This document shows positions 36,201 to 42,977 of a stretch of 64,000 nt of DNA, piece after piece. Origin of the DNA: Ottelia alismoides (Eukaryota > Streptophyta > Magnoliopsida > Alismatales > Hydrocharitaceae); the NCBI GenBank assembly GCA_037367405.1, contig JAZKJV010000148.1, forward strand, positions 1,116,001 to 1,180,000, read 5' to 3'. A program made the position numbers and the translations under genes. Within the stretch, counting starts at the first letter, position 1, and every line of letters starts with the position of its first letter. The notes under the pieces were generated by a model. The model saw only the letters and a list, made by a program, of their open reading frames with translations, made no database searches and was not told where the DNA came from.

Positions 36201-36912
36201 ACACAGCTCGGCGTGCTCCTCTCTATTTCCGCAGTCAATGGCAAACTGTGAGAAATTCTATGTGGATATGGAATCACTTTTTATCACGCCACAAGCACTC
36301 CGCTGGATAGCTTATCTCTCTAGCTATGTTTTTTATGCTTGAATGACATATTACAGTATCTCTCTGTGCCATCTGATTTTCTATCTGCGCATGTAGTTTT
36401 TCATAGATATACATATGTTATTCTCAAGTGTGTCCTGATTTTTTGTCTTGTTCGATAAGGTTTGGGAGGTGAAAGCAGCTGATCTGAGTATCAGTCCAGT
36501 TCATCGTGCTGCTGCTGGTGTTGTGGATTCGAATAAGGTAAACATTATGGCCGACAGCATTTTCTATGTCCGTTATCTTGGCCACTACTCTTGACAGCCA
36601 CCTCTCTCTAATGCTAGATATGGAGATTAAGACGTGAGATCTTCTACATCTGTGCACTAACCTGTCAGTTATGTTTTATTTGCTAGGGCATCTCCCTTCG
36701 GTTTCCTCGTTTATTACGGGTTCGGGATGACAAAAATCCTGATCAAGCAACAAGTGCTGAGCAGGTTATGATGCTTTATGTAACTGTTATGCCACTGCCG
36801 TCAAACTCCCTACGATAACTTTTATGGTATCTGGTTGCATTATTAGGTTGCTGAGATGTATCGCAATCAGAAGATTAATCATGTCAACAATCTGGATGAA
36901 GAGGACGACTGA
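12183..36912 (+). CDS. LIG1: DNA ligase 1, C-terminal half (11 exons)
   Basis: ATP-dependent DNA ligase of the LIG1 family, which seals nicks, including between Okazaki fragments, and acts in excision repair in the nucleus. Exons: 12183-12270, 12437-12568, 12753-12865, 31474-31575, 31671-31732, 31923-31994, 32123-32196, 32276-32332, 36460-36537, 36687-36764, 36847-36912. All have AG/GT borders and compatible phases. The 922 coding bases give 306 residues and a TGA, with no internal stop. Visible are nucleotidyltransferase motif III (DCEIVAYD), motif IV (CEGLIIKT), motif V (LKLKKDY), and the OB-fold part ending in [13 protein letters not shown] and a short acidic tail. The motif I lysine exon (KYDGER in the family) is not in the window, so the upstream intron exceeds 12 kb. 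The 18.6 kb and 4.1 kb introns are filled by transposons, yet every exon is clean, which suggests a functional gene. Confidence 0.95.
12437..12568 (+). CDS. LIG1: LIG1 exon b
   Basis: 132 bp, 44 codons, phase 0 at both ends. It encodes LSTRARKDV and [17 protein letters not shown], the conserved adenylation-domain core between motifs III and IV. Acceptor actgcag, donor gag/gttcgt. Confidence 0.95.
12753..12865 (+). CDS. LIG1: LIG1 exon c
   Basis: 113 bp. It encodes [19 protein letters not shown] and the [11 protein letters not shown] helix, ending on AG, the first two bases of a split codon. Donor ccag/gtatc opens the 18.6 kb intron. Confidence 0.95.
12866..14138 (+). other. LIG1 large intron, proximal part
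   Basis: Intron sequence without a recognised gene or element. A frame at 13636-13992 is hydrophobic but lacks any known domain. Confidence 0.6.
14139..14603 (+). mobile_element. hAT MITE, family II (465 bp)
   Basis: Ends CAAGGTTGCAGAAA and, inverted, CAAGCTTGTAAAAA, with the perfect 8-bp target duplication catactat at 14131-14138 and 14604-14611. GGTCACTG is at 14178-14185, 39 bp from the left end. It has an AT-rich centre and CGACTAGTCG-type repeats near the right end. It lies in the LIG1 intron. Confidence 0.93.
14958..15102 (+). repeat. Copia 1 5' LTR
   Basis: 145 bp, TGTAGAGAAT to CACCAACA, with TATA-like ctatataaga near 15047. Confidence 0.95.
15103..15115 (+). promoter_or_regulatory. 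Copia 1 primer-binding site
   Basis: TGGTATCAGAGCC directly follows the LTR. It is complementary to the 3' end of initiator tRNA-Met, the usual primer of plant copia elements. Confidence 0.9.
18710..19194 (-). mobile_element. hAT MITE, family III (485 bp), in copia 1 RT
   Basis: Ends CAGTGTTCAGGAA and, inverted, CAATGTTCAGGAA, with the perfect 8-bp target duplication cgacatgg at 18702-18709 and 19195-19202. The GGTCACTG box is in reverse orientation (19148-19155), 39 bp from the right end. The ends carry many GAGTATGCGG repeats around an AT-rich core. Confidence 0.94.
19379..19552. mobile_element. PIF/Harbinger Tourist-like MITE (174 bp)
   Basis: Near-perfect TIRs: GGGCCTGTTTGGTTGCTGGG and, inverted, GGCCATGTTTGGTTGCTGGG. 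The target duplication is TAA (19376-19378, 19553-19555). It splits the copia 1 RT/RNase H region; removal restores the frame [10 protein letters not shown]. Confidence 0.93.
20405..20413 (+). promoter_or_regulatory. Copia 1 polypurine tract
   Basis: The purine run gagagggag lies directly before the 3' LTR and overlaps the end of pol. This is the plus-strand priming site. Confidence 0.85.
20414..20558 (+). repeat. Copia 1 3' LTR
   Basis: 145 bp, same ends as the 5' LTR, with about nine substitutions from it by eye. Confidence 0.95.
20800..21110 (-). pseudogene. L1 LINE zf-RVT fragment, antisense
   Basis: The reverse strand reads a decayed L1 ORF2 C-terminal domain around 20850-20960: [18 protein letters not shown], the usual block after the zinc-finger cysteines. 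No intact frame. 20564-20800 may belong to it but shows nothing definite. Confidence 0.6.
21300..23010 (+). pseudogene. L1-type LINE ORF2 C-terminal part
   Basis: Decayed L1 ORF2 downstream of the RT. A post-RT connector at about 21370-21600 (FFWSDGG and [12 protein letters not shown] in differing frames) precedes [12 protein letters not shown] sequence at 21768-21790. The zf-RVT domain is at about 22090-22850 ([15 protein letters not shown], then REILCDRCD after the insertion). It is broken by frameshifts, a 10-G run near 21520, and a hAT element at 22162-22699. Confidence 0.75.
22162..22699 (+). mobile_element. hAT element, family II/III intermediate
   Basis: The left end CAATGTTGCAAAAAGCG combines the terminal features of families II and III. 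The right end inverted reads CAACCTTGCG. A GGTTACTG variant of the shared box lies at 22201-22208, 39 bp from the left end. It has an AT-rich centre and GCGG/CGTTTAA repeats near the right end. It interrupts the L1 zf-RVT reading. I could not find an 8-bp target duplication, so the right border is uncertain. Confidence 0.65.
23430..23700 (+). pseudogene. Copia gag-like fragment
   Basis: A frame-broken stretch reads [20 protein letters not shown], then [20 protein letters not shown]. This matches the layout of plant copia gag (UBN2-type) segments. No LTR or pol sequence adjoins it. 23700-24120 is AT-rich with nothing recognisable. Confidence 0.5.
24130..25035 (+). pseudogene. RTE LINE RT-to-C-terminus fragment
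   Basis: Starts in the RT around [14 protein letters not shown] and continues through [19 protein letters not shown] clean frame at 24364-24594 carries [20 protein letters not shown]. After a MITE at 24621 it continues with [20 protein letters not shown] to about 25028. There is no (TTG)n tail, so the 3' end is lost. It lies in the LIG1 intron. Confidence 0.82.
24621..24780 (+). mobile_element. hAT MITE, family I (160 bp, shortened)
   Basis: Ends CATAGCCTCAAATTTG and, inverted, CAATGCCCTAAATGTTG. The flanks tgctaagg (24613-24620) and agctaagg (24781-24788) form a near-perfect duplication of the RTE target. It is shorter and more diverged than the other family I copies. Confidence 0.82.
25411..29125 (-). 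pseudogene. RTE LINE 3' part, antisense, split by a solo LTR
   Basis: On the - strand the 3' (CAA)n end is at about 25411-25420. Further right come the 3' UTR, the C-terminal WMCGHT-type block, and the RT part at about 26140-26373 ([33 protein letters not shown]). At 26379 a solo LTR interrupts it. The short stretch 29110-29125 (tatgaggtttaatt) matches the expected next RTE sequence, after which it is truncated. Confidence 0.8.
26380..29104 (+). mobile_element. Solo LTR, Ty3/gypsy-like, 2725 bp
   Basis: Begins TGTAACATCCGGATCCTAA and ends with the near-inverse TTAGGGGGTTCACA, flanked by perfect 5-bp duplications tcttt (26375-26379, 29105-29109) within an RTE LINE. No internal genes. A GC-rich block at 27850-28320 and AT-rich parts with (TA)n runs at 26860-26884 and 26967-26984 are typical of long plant gypsy LTRs. 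The lineage (Tekay/Del-like) is a guess from length only. The frame at 26473-26847 has no known domain. Confidence 0.85.
29650..29790 (+). pseudogene. RTE-like C-terminal scrap
   Basis: Encodes [20 protein letters not shown] followed by RCEML, a diverged version of the RTE C-terminal block. Very short. Its surroundings (29126-29650 and 29790-30060) hold nothing else recognisable. Confidence 0.5.
30064..30355 (+). repeat. Direct repeat copy 1 (about 290 bp)
   Basis: Matches 30443-30725 in order along its length (tttgcaaacata, ttaacaagaag, tcaacaaagattca, aatcaaataaagaa, catcctatt), with an estimated four-fifths identity by eye. Unknown repeat in the LIG1 intron. Confidence 0.75.
30361..30442 (+). 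mobile_element. RTE LINE 3' tail, extremely truncated
   Basis: About 80 bp matching the 3' UTR of the other RTE copies (gaatggaggcaaagaatccatg, then cgaccctatttaattgtgg) and ending in ttgttgttg. It lies exactly between the two direct repeats. Confidence 0.8.
30443..30725 (+). repeat. Direct repeat copy 2 (about 285 bp)
   Basis: Second copy of the 30064-30355 repeat, separated from it only by the RTE tail. Confidence 0.75.
30765..30992 (-). mobile_element. hAT MITE, family I (228 bp), inverted
   Basis: Begins CAAGGCCTTAAATGTCGG and ends TTTGATCCCATG, with the perfect 8-bp target duplication atctctat at 30757-30764 and 30993-31000. The interior is ATTTCGGTCGAA-type repeats. It lies in the LIG1 intron. 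Confidence 0.93.
31474..31575 (+). CDS. LIG1: LIG1 exon d (motifs IV and V)
   Basis: 102 bp. The first base completes AGC. It encodes [17 protein letters not shown] (motif IV) and [12 protein letters not shown] (motif V, whose lysines contact the nucleotide phosphates). Acceptor is the less common gaag, donor acag/gtgtc. Confidence 0.94.
31671..31732 (+). CDS. LIG1: LIG1 exon e
   Basis: 62 bp, encoding [20 protein letters not shown], the entry into the OB-fold domain. Acceptor ctgcag, donor acag/gttat. Confidence 0.95.
31923..31994 (+). CDS. LIG1: LIG1 exon f
   Basis: 72 bp, encoding [14 protein letters not shown] and EYQSICNIG of the OB-fold. Acceptor ttgtag, donor attg/gtatg. Confidence 0.95.
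32123..32196 (+). CDS. LIG1: LIG1 exon g
   Basis: 74 bp, encoding [20 protein letters not shown] then SKPK. Acceptor tttgcag, donor taag/gttac. Confidence 0.95.
32276..32332 (+). CDS. LIG1: LIG1 exon h
   Basis: 57 bp, 19 codons, [19 protein letters not shown]. The conserved PDVWFEP block is unmistakable. The donor ccag/gtaat opens the 4.1 kb intron. Confidence 0.95.
32333..33249 (+). other. LIG1 intron segment without recognised gene
   Basis: A GGGTCTGTTTGGTTGGCAG stretch at 32664 resembles one end of a Harbinger-type MITE, but no matching inverted end was found. Nothing else is recognisable. Confidence 0.4.
33258..33476 (-). mobile_element. hAT MITE, family I (219 bp), inverted
   Basis: Begins CAAGGGCTTAAATGTCGG and ends TTTGATGCCATG. 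The flanks cctgattg (33250-33257) and cttgatta (33477-33484) agree at six of eight bases. Interior as in the other family I copies. Confidence 0.88.
33587..33652 (+). repeat. 33-bp tandem duplication
   Basis: Two adjacent copies of a unit starting tgtaaaactcgatgagtcat (33587-33619, 33620-33652), differing at about one base. Recent slippage or duplication in the LIG1 intron. Confidence 0.9.
33764..34561 (+). mobile_element. hAT element, family III (about 798 bp)
   Basis: Ends CAAGGTTCAGGAAAGCGG and, inverted, CAGTGTTCACGAAAGCGG. The GGTCACTG box is at 33802-33809, 38 bp from the left end. The ends are rich in ATGCGGCCGCA repeats. A second TIR-like CTTCAGGAAAGCGGTGCG lies inside at 34490. Flanks ctacatgg and gatattac do not match, so this may be two elements recombined. 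Confidence 0.75.
34562..35912. other. LIG1 intron segment, no gene recognised
   Basis: Open frames on both strands (35149-35337 +, 35338-35628 -, 35706-35915 +) show no known domain. The run into 35912 may be the decayed 3' end of an LTR element, given the LTR-like sequence that follows. Confidence 0.4.
35913..36180 (+). repeat. Possible decayed LTR
   Basis: Starts TGATGCAGTATAAAAT after a purine-rich gaggagaat. It holds a TATA-like cttatataaagc near 36060 and is AT-rich upstream and pyrimidine-rich downstream, as LTRs are. The first eight bases equal the start of the chromovirus 3' LTR at 50641. The right end is not defined. Confidence 0.3.
36460..36537 (+). CDS. LIG1: LIG1 exon i
   Basis: 78 bp, 26 codons, phase 0. 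It encodes [18 protein letters not shown], highly conserved near the OB-fold end. Acceptor gataag, donor taag/gtaaa. Confidence 0.95.
36687..36764 (+). CDS. LIG1: LIG1 exon j (motif VI region)
   Basis: 78 bp, 26 codons. It encodes [20 protein letters not shown]; the RFPR arginines are the motif VI signature for the pyrophosphate step. Acceptor tgctag, donor gcag/gttat. Confidence 0.95.
36847..36912 (+). CDS. LIG1: LIG1 terminal exon k
   Basis: 66 bp including TGA at 36910-36912. It encodes [20 protein letters not shown], the usual short acidic C-terminus. Acceptor attag. Confidence 0.95.
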   Translation, partial: VAEMYRNQKINHVNNLDEEDD

Positions 36913-37259
36913 GCTTGAATTGCCTCCTAGGTTTTTTGCAGAATTGAAATTGGGGTCAGTGCGTCTTTTCTATTATTGTTGCTCACGCCTGCTCACCAAC
37001 GATCGCATGGGACCACATCCATAATCTTATGTCCCTTATGTTGGCCTTAATATATCCTTCTTAACTCTTGGTCAGGTACATTTTTTTGGTTACTTGAAGG
37101 ATTCTGTCCTTGACAAAAAAAATGGCTTAAAGTGGGTGAGCAGGAAGGAATACAATGATATAACCAGCTGAGTTTGCTGCCAGCTCCTGGTGATTTATCT
37201 TACGCCAAAGCGTACGTTGTGTTGTATAACTCACACTCTGTTGTCAAACCAGGAATGGC

Positions 37260-37611
37260 AATAAACTGTAGTTATGTTTAGAGACTGGCCTACGCCCCAA
37301 ATCTTTCATTCAGTTTTAATTTTGCAAGGGATGGGGTGATTTTATTTTACATTTTACATTTTTGTACTCTTAGATATCAGCTGGTGCAACATTCGCTGAT
37401 CTCAACCTACCTTGTATTGGAAGGAGAATATTTAAATGCAACAACAGATTGTATTGTTTTATGTAGTTTCATATGTCGAAATTGTCAAAACACTTTCCAT
37501 GTTTATTGAGATGTGATAACTTTACAGTTGAATAGTGAAGCTTGTTTTTGTGAGATTTTGATACATGTGTAGTGAAATAGTTTGTGTGATATTTGATGAT
37601 CATGCAATAAA
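37260..37611 (+). terminator. Candidate LIG1 polyadenylation signals
   Basis: AATAAA occurs at 37260-37265 and again at 37606-37611, about 350 and 700 bp after the stop codon. Which is used cannot be told from sequence. The rest of 36913-38340 holds no recognised gene. Confidence 0.45.
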
Positions 37612-38339
37612 CCAGTTTGTGGTCAATTGAACGGGGGGCTACCCCTTGCGAAATTGAAGATTGAATCGGTTGTGGTATTTGATTTTGAGTGCTTGTAACA
37701 AAGTCAGACTACTTGATGTATGTGATGTATGCGCGTGAACATTGTTACATAGGTGAGAAGTCAATTATGGTTGCATGAGACGATGACAATTACGCAATGA
37801 CTTTTTCATGATCAAATTTGAAAACGCTACTGAGGCCATTTCGTTCCTCTATAGAAAGGGGATTGATTTGGAGTTCTATGGGAAAAGAACTGTTGAGTTC
37901 TACGCATGATTTTACAAATCGGATTAGCCTGGCTTGTCGAAACGGCGGTTCAACCGGTTCTGTGTAAATGTGTACATTTAGTTGTATGTATATATACTCA
38001 ATGCGTGTGTGTGTCTCATGTTTATCATTTGCATATATATAATATATCAAAATGGATGTATTGCCACTTTATCTTTATAAGGGTTTGCTATCAAAATCAT
38101 ATGATATCAATTAGTTCAAGACTTTGGATATTTCTTTACTAAGAAGAGGTTGACTCACTCAGTCCTGAGAAAATTCCCTTAACTTATGGGCTATTAGCTA
38201 TGACTTCCCTTTTGCTTGCTTATATTGAAGAGTCAAGCTCTGTGCAAAGATGCCATTTCGATCCAAACTCTATGCGCATGTCTCTCTTGCTTTTGGCCTT
38301 AGGTCAGGATCCTTGTCGATTTTCTTGAGCAAGGAACTT

Positions 38340-38660
38340 GGATAGAGCCTCAATTGTGTGTGTATATATATGCATGTATTGTGTGCATGCGTGTGCTTGG
38401 GTGTGTGTGGTCATGTGCACGTGCGAAGAAGGCACACGGCGTGTGTACGTAGGTACCTACATATGCACATAACATACATGCCTATAGATGTGTACATAGG
38501 TACATACGTATGTACATAGGTATGTATGTATATAGGTACGTAGGTACATAAGTTTTTATGTATATACCTATGTTCCTATGTATGCACCTATGTATGAACG
38601 TGTATGTACACATACATATATACGCATGTGTGTATGTACGCATGCGTGGTAACATGTGTG
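38340..38660. repeat. Compound microsatellite
   Basis: Interleaved TG, TA and TACA/TAGG/TACG tetranucleotide runs (gtgtgtatatatatgcatg, then acatacgtatgtacatagg units). Short frames read through it on both strands are artefacts of the repeat. Confidence 0.85.
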
Positions 38661-38702
38661 GATTAGTGTGGGTGTGGGTGCATGTGGGTCCTCCTTCACT
38701 AT

Positions 38703-38832
38703 GGGTTCGTTTGGTTGCAGGGTTGGGCAGGCCTGGGTTGACCCAATCCGAGGTACCCCTCCTTCCAAACATCTCAATCCTCCTCACACAAGGGTACCCC
38801 AACCCAATCCAACCCTGCAACCAAACGAACCC
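38703..38832. mobile_element. PIF/Harbinger Tourist-like MITE (130 bp)
   Basis: TIRs GGGTTCGTTTGGTTGCAGGG, perfectly inverted at the right end, flanked by TAT on both sides (38700-38702, 38833-38835). Same superfamily as the copy at 19379 and sharing internal blocks (CAATCCTCCTCAC, GGGTACCCCAACCCAA). It lies between LIG1 and PRMT6. Confidence 0.9.
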
Positions 38833-39809
38833 TATAAGATTTCTTAGGGTCTAAGGAAAGTGGTCTCGAATTCCCTTCACCAAACAATTACAGAAATCAA
38901 TTTTCATAATTTTGAGACCATCAAAATTTAACAGGATTGATGGATGGAGGTAACCAAGTTAATAGAAAATGCTACAAAAAAGAACAAGGGTGAAGGTAAC
39001 CAAGTTAACTTCCACCGAAGATAACCTTTACTAATATGCGTTGGTGTTTGTTCATGTGGATTTTTTCGATTCAGAAACTGATGGCCAAGCAGTTCAAAGT
39101 CGAAATTACGTTACTAATATTAGTCTGATTTTTTTGAAACTGATGGATTTTTTGAACCACAGTAAGTTTTATGCATAAAATTACGTTACTAATATTTTAA
39201 GCCCGAAAGTAATCATCAAAACGGCGACCCTAATCAACCAACTATCCACCAACAACCATTTCACAATTATACAACTATTCATTAACAAGAAGCTGTCCAA
39301 CATCTTCGAGAATAAACGCACCACTATTTTATTCATTAGCAACAGATCCCAAATACAAGAACAATCAGCTGATTCTCCAGCAACCCCACATTAACCTAAC
39401 TACTATGGTTAAATGCTTGATATAGCATGAGGTTCAATTAGCATTTTTCAATTGAGAACCATTAGGTTGACATTGTTGCCTCATTATGCATCTCAATCCA
39501 TCAATTACTCCCCCAACAATGCCGAGCCAGCGTGATGGATCGGTGGCCAATCGAGGCAGTCAGGCGCGTTTACGTGGCTGCATCTAAAAAAACCACAAGA
39601 TTTCCCACTTGGAGCTGCATGGTCTTCGCTCCCCGCCATTTTTATCTGTAAAATGTTGCCTGCAATTGAGGAGAGATCCGGGAGCAGATTATCGCATAAC
39701 GGATTCCTTGACTAATGCTCGCCCTCCAGTTCTGTAATGATTGAAAAAAGAAAACATGAGGCCTCCCATTAAAAGGAAATGTCTGGCCTATACTTCAAAA
39801 CTAATCGAC
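38833..39809. other. Region downstream of PRMT6, no gene
   Basis: Non-coding by inspection. It presumably includes the PRMT6 3' UTR near 39700-39809. A 13-bp duplication, aaaattacgttac-like, occurs at about 39103 and 39178. Confidence 0.5.
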
Positions 39810-39932
39810 TTACGAGCACTCTAGGCGGATATTCAAGGATCTCGTGTTCCCTCTGCTTTGAGACAAGGTTATCGAACCTTCAATTACTTGGTCTTGTTTT
39901 ACCTCAATTGGATCGTAAAAACAAAGTAACGT
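39810..39932 (-). CDS. PRMT6: PRMT6 terminal exon
   Basis: Acceptor tttgcag on the - strand. It encodes TLLCFYDPIEVKQDQVIEGS and continues to the stop after LNIRLECS. Family proteins end at the same place. Confidence 0.9.
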   Translation of the reverse strand, partial: TLLCFYDPIEVKQDQVIEGSITLSQSRGNTRSLNIRLECS

Positions 39933-40219
39933 CTGCAAACAAATACATATTTTAGGCAAATAGGAAATTAAGACATGAATTTCTACAATCAACACCTTAG
40001 TTGTTATCCAATGGAATAGGAATTGAAAGACCTGTTGCCAATGTGTCGGCTCATCCTCTGGGGCAGTTGATAGAACAGGCCCGTCAGGCTTTGCCCGTTT
40101 TTTCCTTTGACTAGAAGAGAAGTCCAAAGCATTATTCCCCGGCCCGTGATCGTTTGCATTATACATTTGGGGATGATTGAATTCGACATCAAACCAAAAG
40201 GCGAAACCGTGAAGAGGGG
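39810..40219 (-). CDS. PRMT6: Protein arginine methyltransferase PRMT6, last two exons
   Basis: Type I PRMTs transfer methyl groups from S-adenosylmethionine to arginines, making asymmetric dimethylarginine; the PRMT6 class acts mainly in the nucleus. Exons on the - strand are 40219-40032 and 39932-39810. The first encodes PLHGFAFWFDVEF, a lysine/serine-rich stretch (SSQRKKRAKPD), and VLSTAPEDEPTHWQQ with the THW loop of the active site. The second encodes YDPIEVKQDQVIEGSITLSQ and ends in LECS and a stop. This is the C-terminal beta-barrel; the SAM-binding part lies upstream, beyond at least 24 kb of transposons. The 99-bp intron is open in frame. The exact acceptor of the first exon (cacag at 40220) is inferred. 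Confidence 0.9.
40032..40219 (-). CDS. PRMT6: PRMT6 penultimate exon
   Basis: Carries HGFAFWFDVEF and the THW loop; donor cag/gtcttt. Upstream the frame stays open to 40289, but the residues there do not resemble PRMT6, so intron sequence is assumed. Confidence 0.85.
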
Positions 40220-40539
40220 CTGTGAAATACTTGTAAGAAATTTTAAACGATGAGTTAAACAAAACCTTAACGAGTTTAAGATAGCTCACAGTAAGTTGGG
40301 AATTTTGGAATGAAATTTTTCTATCCCACCATATATTTTCTTAGCGGGCATAGTTAAGTAGCTTTGTTAACAAAAAATGTATGAGGCGGCAAAACAACGT
40401 AAATGCATGATAGTCCTCTCGTCATCATCATGCCGAGGTGCCTAGACTACATCATCTGCAAAACAGTGTAATTACCTGATCATTCCTCCCTTGAGATTAT
40501 TTAATTCCTATCAATTCACATGATCGGGGCCTACAAAAA

Positions 40540-40737
40540 ATGCGAATTCGTGGGAACCGCTCGATCAAGATCGAGCGGCTCCCAGGCATGCAACAGAGTC
40601 TGCTGCAGCCCTTGCCACAGCAGAGGATCCACTTCCCACGTCATGATCCCAAGTTCGGTCCATACCCTAAGTTGTGGGTATACCTTCCCCCCAAGCTCTT
40701 CAAGCACAATGTCGGTGGGATGAAAATCTGCAAGTAG
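40540..40737 (+). CDS. Small ORF of unknown origin, 65 codons
   Basis: Open frame MRIRGNRSIKIERLPGMQQS, then FPRHDPKFGPYPKLWVYLPP and KLFKHNVGGMKICK. It is basic, non-repetitive and GC-richer than its flanks, and looks protein-like, but I do not recognise a family. It lies just upstream of the chromovirus gag and may be its untranslated leader or a captured exon. The codons overlap a perfect palindrome at 40558-40579. Confidence 0.3.
   Translation: MRIRGNRSIKIERLPGMQQSLLQPLPQQRIHFPRHDPKFGPYPKLWVYLPPKLFKHNVGGMKICK
40558..40579. other. Perfect inverted repeat
   Basis: Arms CCGCTCGATC and GATCGAGCGG with an AA spacer, able to form a 10-bp stem. Function unknown. Confidence 0.8.
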
Positions 40738-40761
40738 TCCTCAAGTTCTGCATCCGAGAAA

Positions 40762-42313
40762 ATGGAAACAAAGGGGATGGGCCAGTCTCAGAATGGACAC
40801 AACGACACACCTAGTGACTCCACTCCCTCCGCGTCCGATGGATATGCAAGTTACCGGCATGGTCACGATGAAGAAGAAGAAAAAGAGGAAGAACCTTCTT
40901 ACACTCCACAAACCAAAACCCCAACATATCAAACCTCAAGGAATCTACCACAACATAACAATGCAAATCGACCTTCACCCCGATATAGCACTACACAGAT
41001 GACAGATGGGTCGAGGTATCCGCCTCGATGTTCTAGAATTTGATGGCGGACGGGATCCTGATGCTTTCGTAGACTGGCTCCAAAAGGTCGAGCATTTCTT
41101 CGTGTGGAAGAATATGCCCAACGAAAGCAAGGTTTAGGTTGTCACTATCAAACTTAAGGGACGTGCCTTTGGTAGGATCATTTGCAAACAGAATGCAAAC
41201 AGAAAGGAAAGGAGGTAAGATCCACAACTGGAGCAAGATGAAAGCCAAACTAAAATCAAAGTTCGCACCCGACGATTATAAGCGAGATCTGTATAAACGA
41301 TTGCAATGTTAGAGACAAGGTGCCATGAGCATGACGGAGTACACACTACACCCCGAAGGATTCCAGTCTCTCTTGCATCGCAAATAATCGCAGGAGACTC
41401 CAGCCCAAGAAGATACCCGCTACATGCAGAGGTTTTGAAAAGCTATTCAAGACGAACTCTACCTCCACAATTTAAATGTTGATGAGGTCTATAAGCAAGC
41501 TGAGCGAGCCGAAGCCAAGCTCGCCAGAGCACAGACAAAAGACGTCCTTTCCCGTTGAACACCATCCCACAAACTAATGTCCCTATCTCGACCTCAAAGC
41601 CAAAAGCTCATCCATCGCCTTTTGCTGGTAAATCCCAAACCAAACCCTCAATAGTTGATGTCCCTTTCCCATCTACTAGAAACCCTGGACCAGGCATTTT
41701 GAGAAGTCGACCTGTTGTGGGACCTGATACTTGTTTCAAGTGCTATAAGAAGGGACACCGACCGGTCGAGTGCCCAAACCCTAAGGTGGTTGCCGCCCAT
41801 CTATGCACCACTGAGGATCTCGAAGATCCTGCTCCAGATGGACATGAAGCATTTGAAGAGGATAAAGTCGCATTAGCTGTCATCACCTCTGGAGCAAATG
41901 AGTATGACCTTATTGGAGTTGATGGAGACATATAACATGATGGCTTTATCGCTCCCGACAGTGCACCGATGAGCATTTTACTTGCCTCCACAGTCGATAA
42001 CGCTGACAGCTGGCTGCTACGAAGCATGTTCAGAACCACGTACACCTATGGAGGACGTCGTTGTTCGTCGATTATTTACGAAGGTAGTGTAGAGAACTTT
42101 TTGTCCCAAGAAATGGTCGATAAATTGGAATTGCCAACTCAACCACTCGATAAACCTTATAGTGTGGTATGTTTCCGAGGTAGCACTCAATTTCCGATCC
42201 ATCGTCAGTGCCTCGTTAGCTTCTCGATTGGTCTATCTTATAACAACGAGATCTCGTGCCATATGGCTCATACAGATGTGTCATGTGCTACTAGGGAGAC
42301 CCTCGTAGTTTGA
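40762..42313 (+). pseudogene. Chromovirus gag and protease
   Basis: Gag frames contain FDGGRDPDAFVDWLQKVEHF (about 41037-41100) and KSKFAPDDYKRDLYKRLQ (about 41260-41310), with stops at several points. A clean frame at 41555-41935 ends gag with the zinc knuckle CFKCYKKGHRPVEC (about 41734). The next frame (41969-42313) is the retropepsin region, with EGSVENFLSQEMVDKLELPT where functional elements have DGGS. It ends at a stop before the usual LGRPW. Confidence 0.85.
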
Positions 42314-42466
42314 TAGGGATACTGAGCACAATTGCAAATTAAACATGTACTCATTTCTTGGAAACAAGGTATGTGTGACCCTCAAACCGCAACACGAGTC
42401 TTTTATTCCTCGATAAGTGGCTTCTTTTCGACCTACGGCCACTCAGTCTGCTAAAACTATTCTGTC

Positions 42467-42815
42467 ATGAATTCGACCACCACTCCCTTATTGTTAACGG
42501 AAGCTGAAATGTTACAACGGGAAGTTCAAAAGAGCTCCACTATTTACGCGTTGGTAGGACGTGAAGTGGACGAACAAGAGGCAACATTAATCGAAGTCCC
42601 ACCTGAGGTACAACCTATCATTCGAGAATTTGTGGACATCATGCCTGGAGAATTGCCTGGAGGTTTAACCCCATTGTATAACATCCAACACCACATTGAT
42701 CTAGACCATAGAGCGAGTTTACCACATCTACCACACTATCGGATGAGTCCGAGTGAAAATGAAGATATGGACAAGCATGTCACTAATCTTCTACGATGTG
42801 GTCAAGTATCGCTTT
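42467..42815 (+). pseudogene. Chromovirus RT, N-terminal part
   Basis: Reads VPPEVQPIIREFVDIMPGEL and LPHLPHYRMSPSENEDM, the conserved entry to Ty3/gypsy RT. It is cut at 42815 by copia 2. The continuation is at 48558. Confidence 0.88.
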
Positions 42816-42977
42816 TGTAGAGATATATCTATGTTACGTTATTTATTTCTTGTTTCCCGCATTGTTTCTTAATTCCCTTTACTTATGAATGTCATGTGTA
42901 ATTTTCCCATAGGCTACTCTCCTATATAAGAGAGCCTAGGGTTCATGGAATAAACAATTTTCTCCTTTTTCCCAACA
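42816..42977 (+). repeat. Copia 2 5' LTR
   Basis: 162 bp, TGTAGAGATA to TTCCCAACA, with TATA-like cctatataagag near 42931. It is followed at 42978 by the PBS TGGTATCCGAGCGG, which has one change from the usual TGGTATCAGAGC. Confidence 0.93.

Noticed and set aside
38482..38854. Open frames on both strands over the microsatellite and MITE
   Set aside because: They are low-complexity translations of repeats with no protein features.
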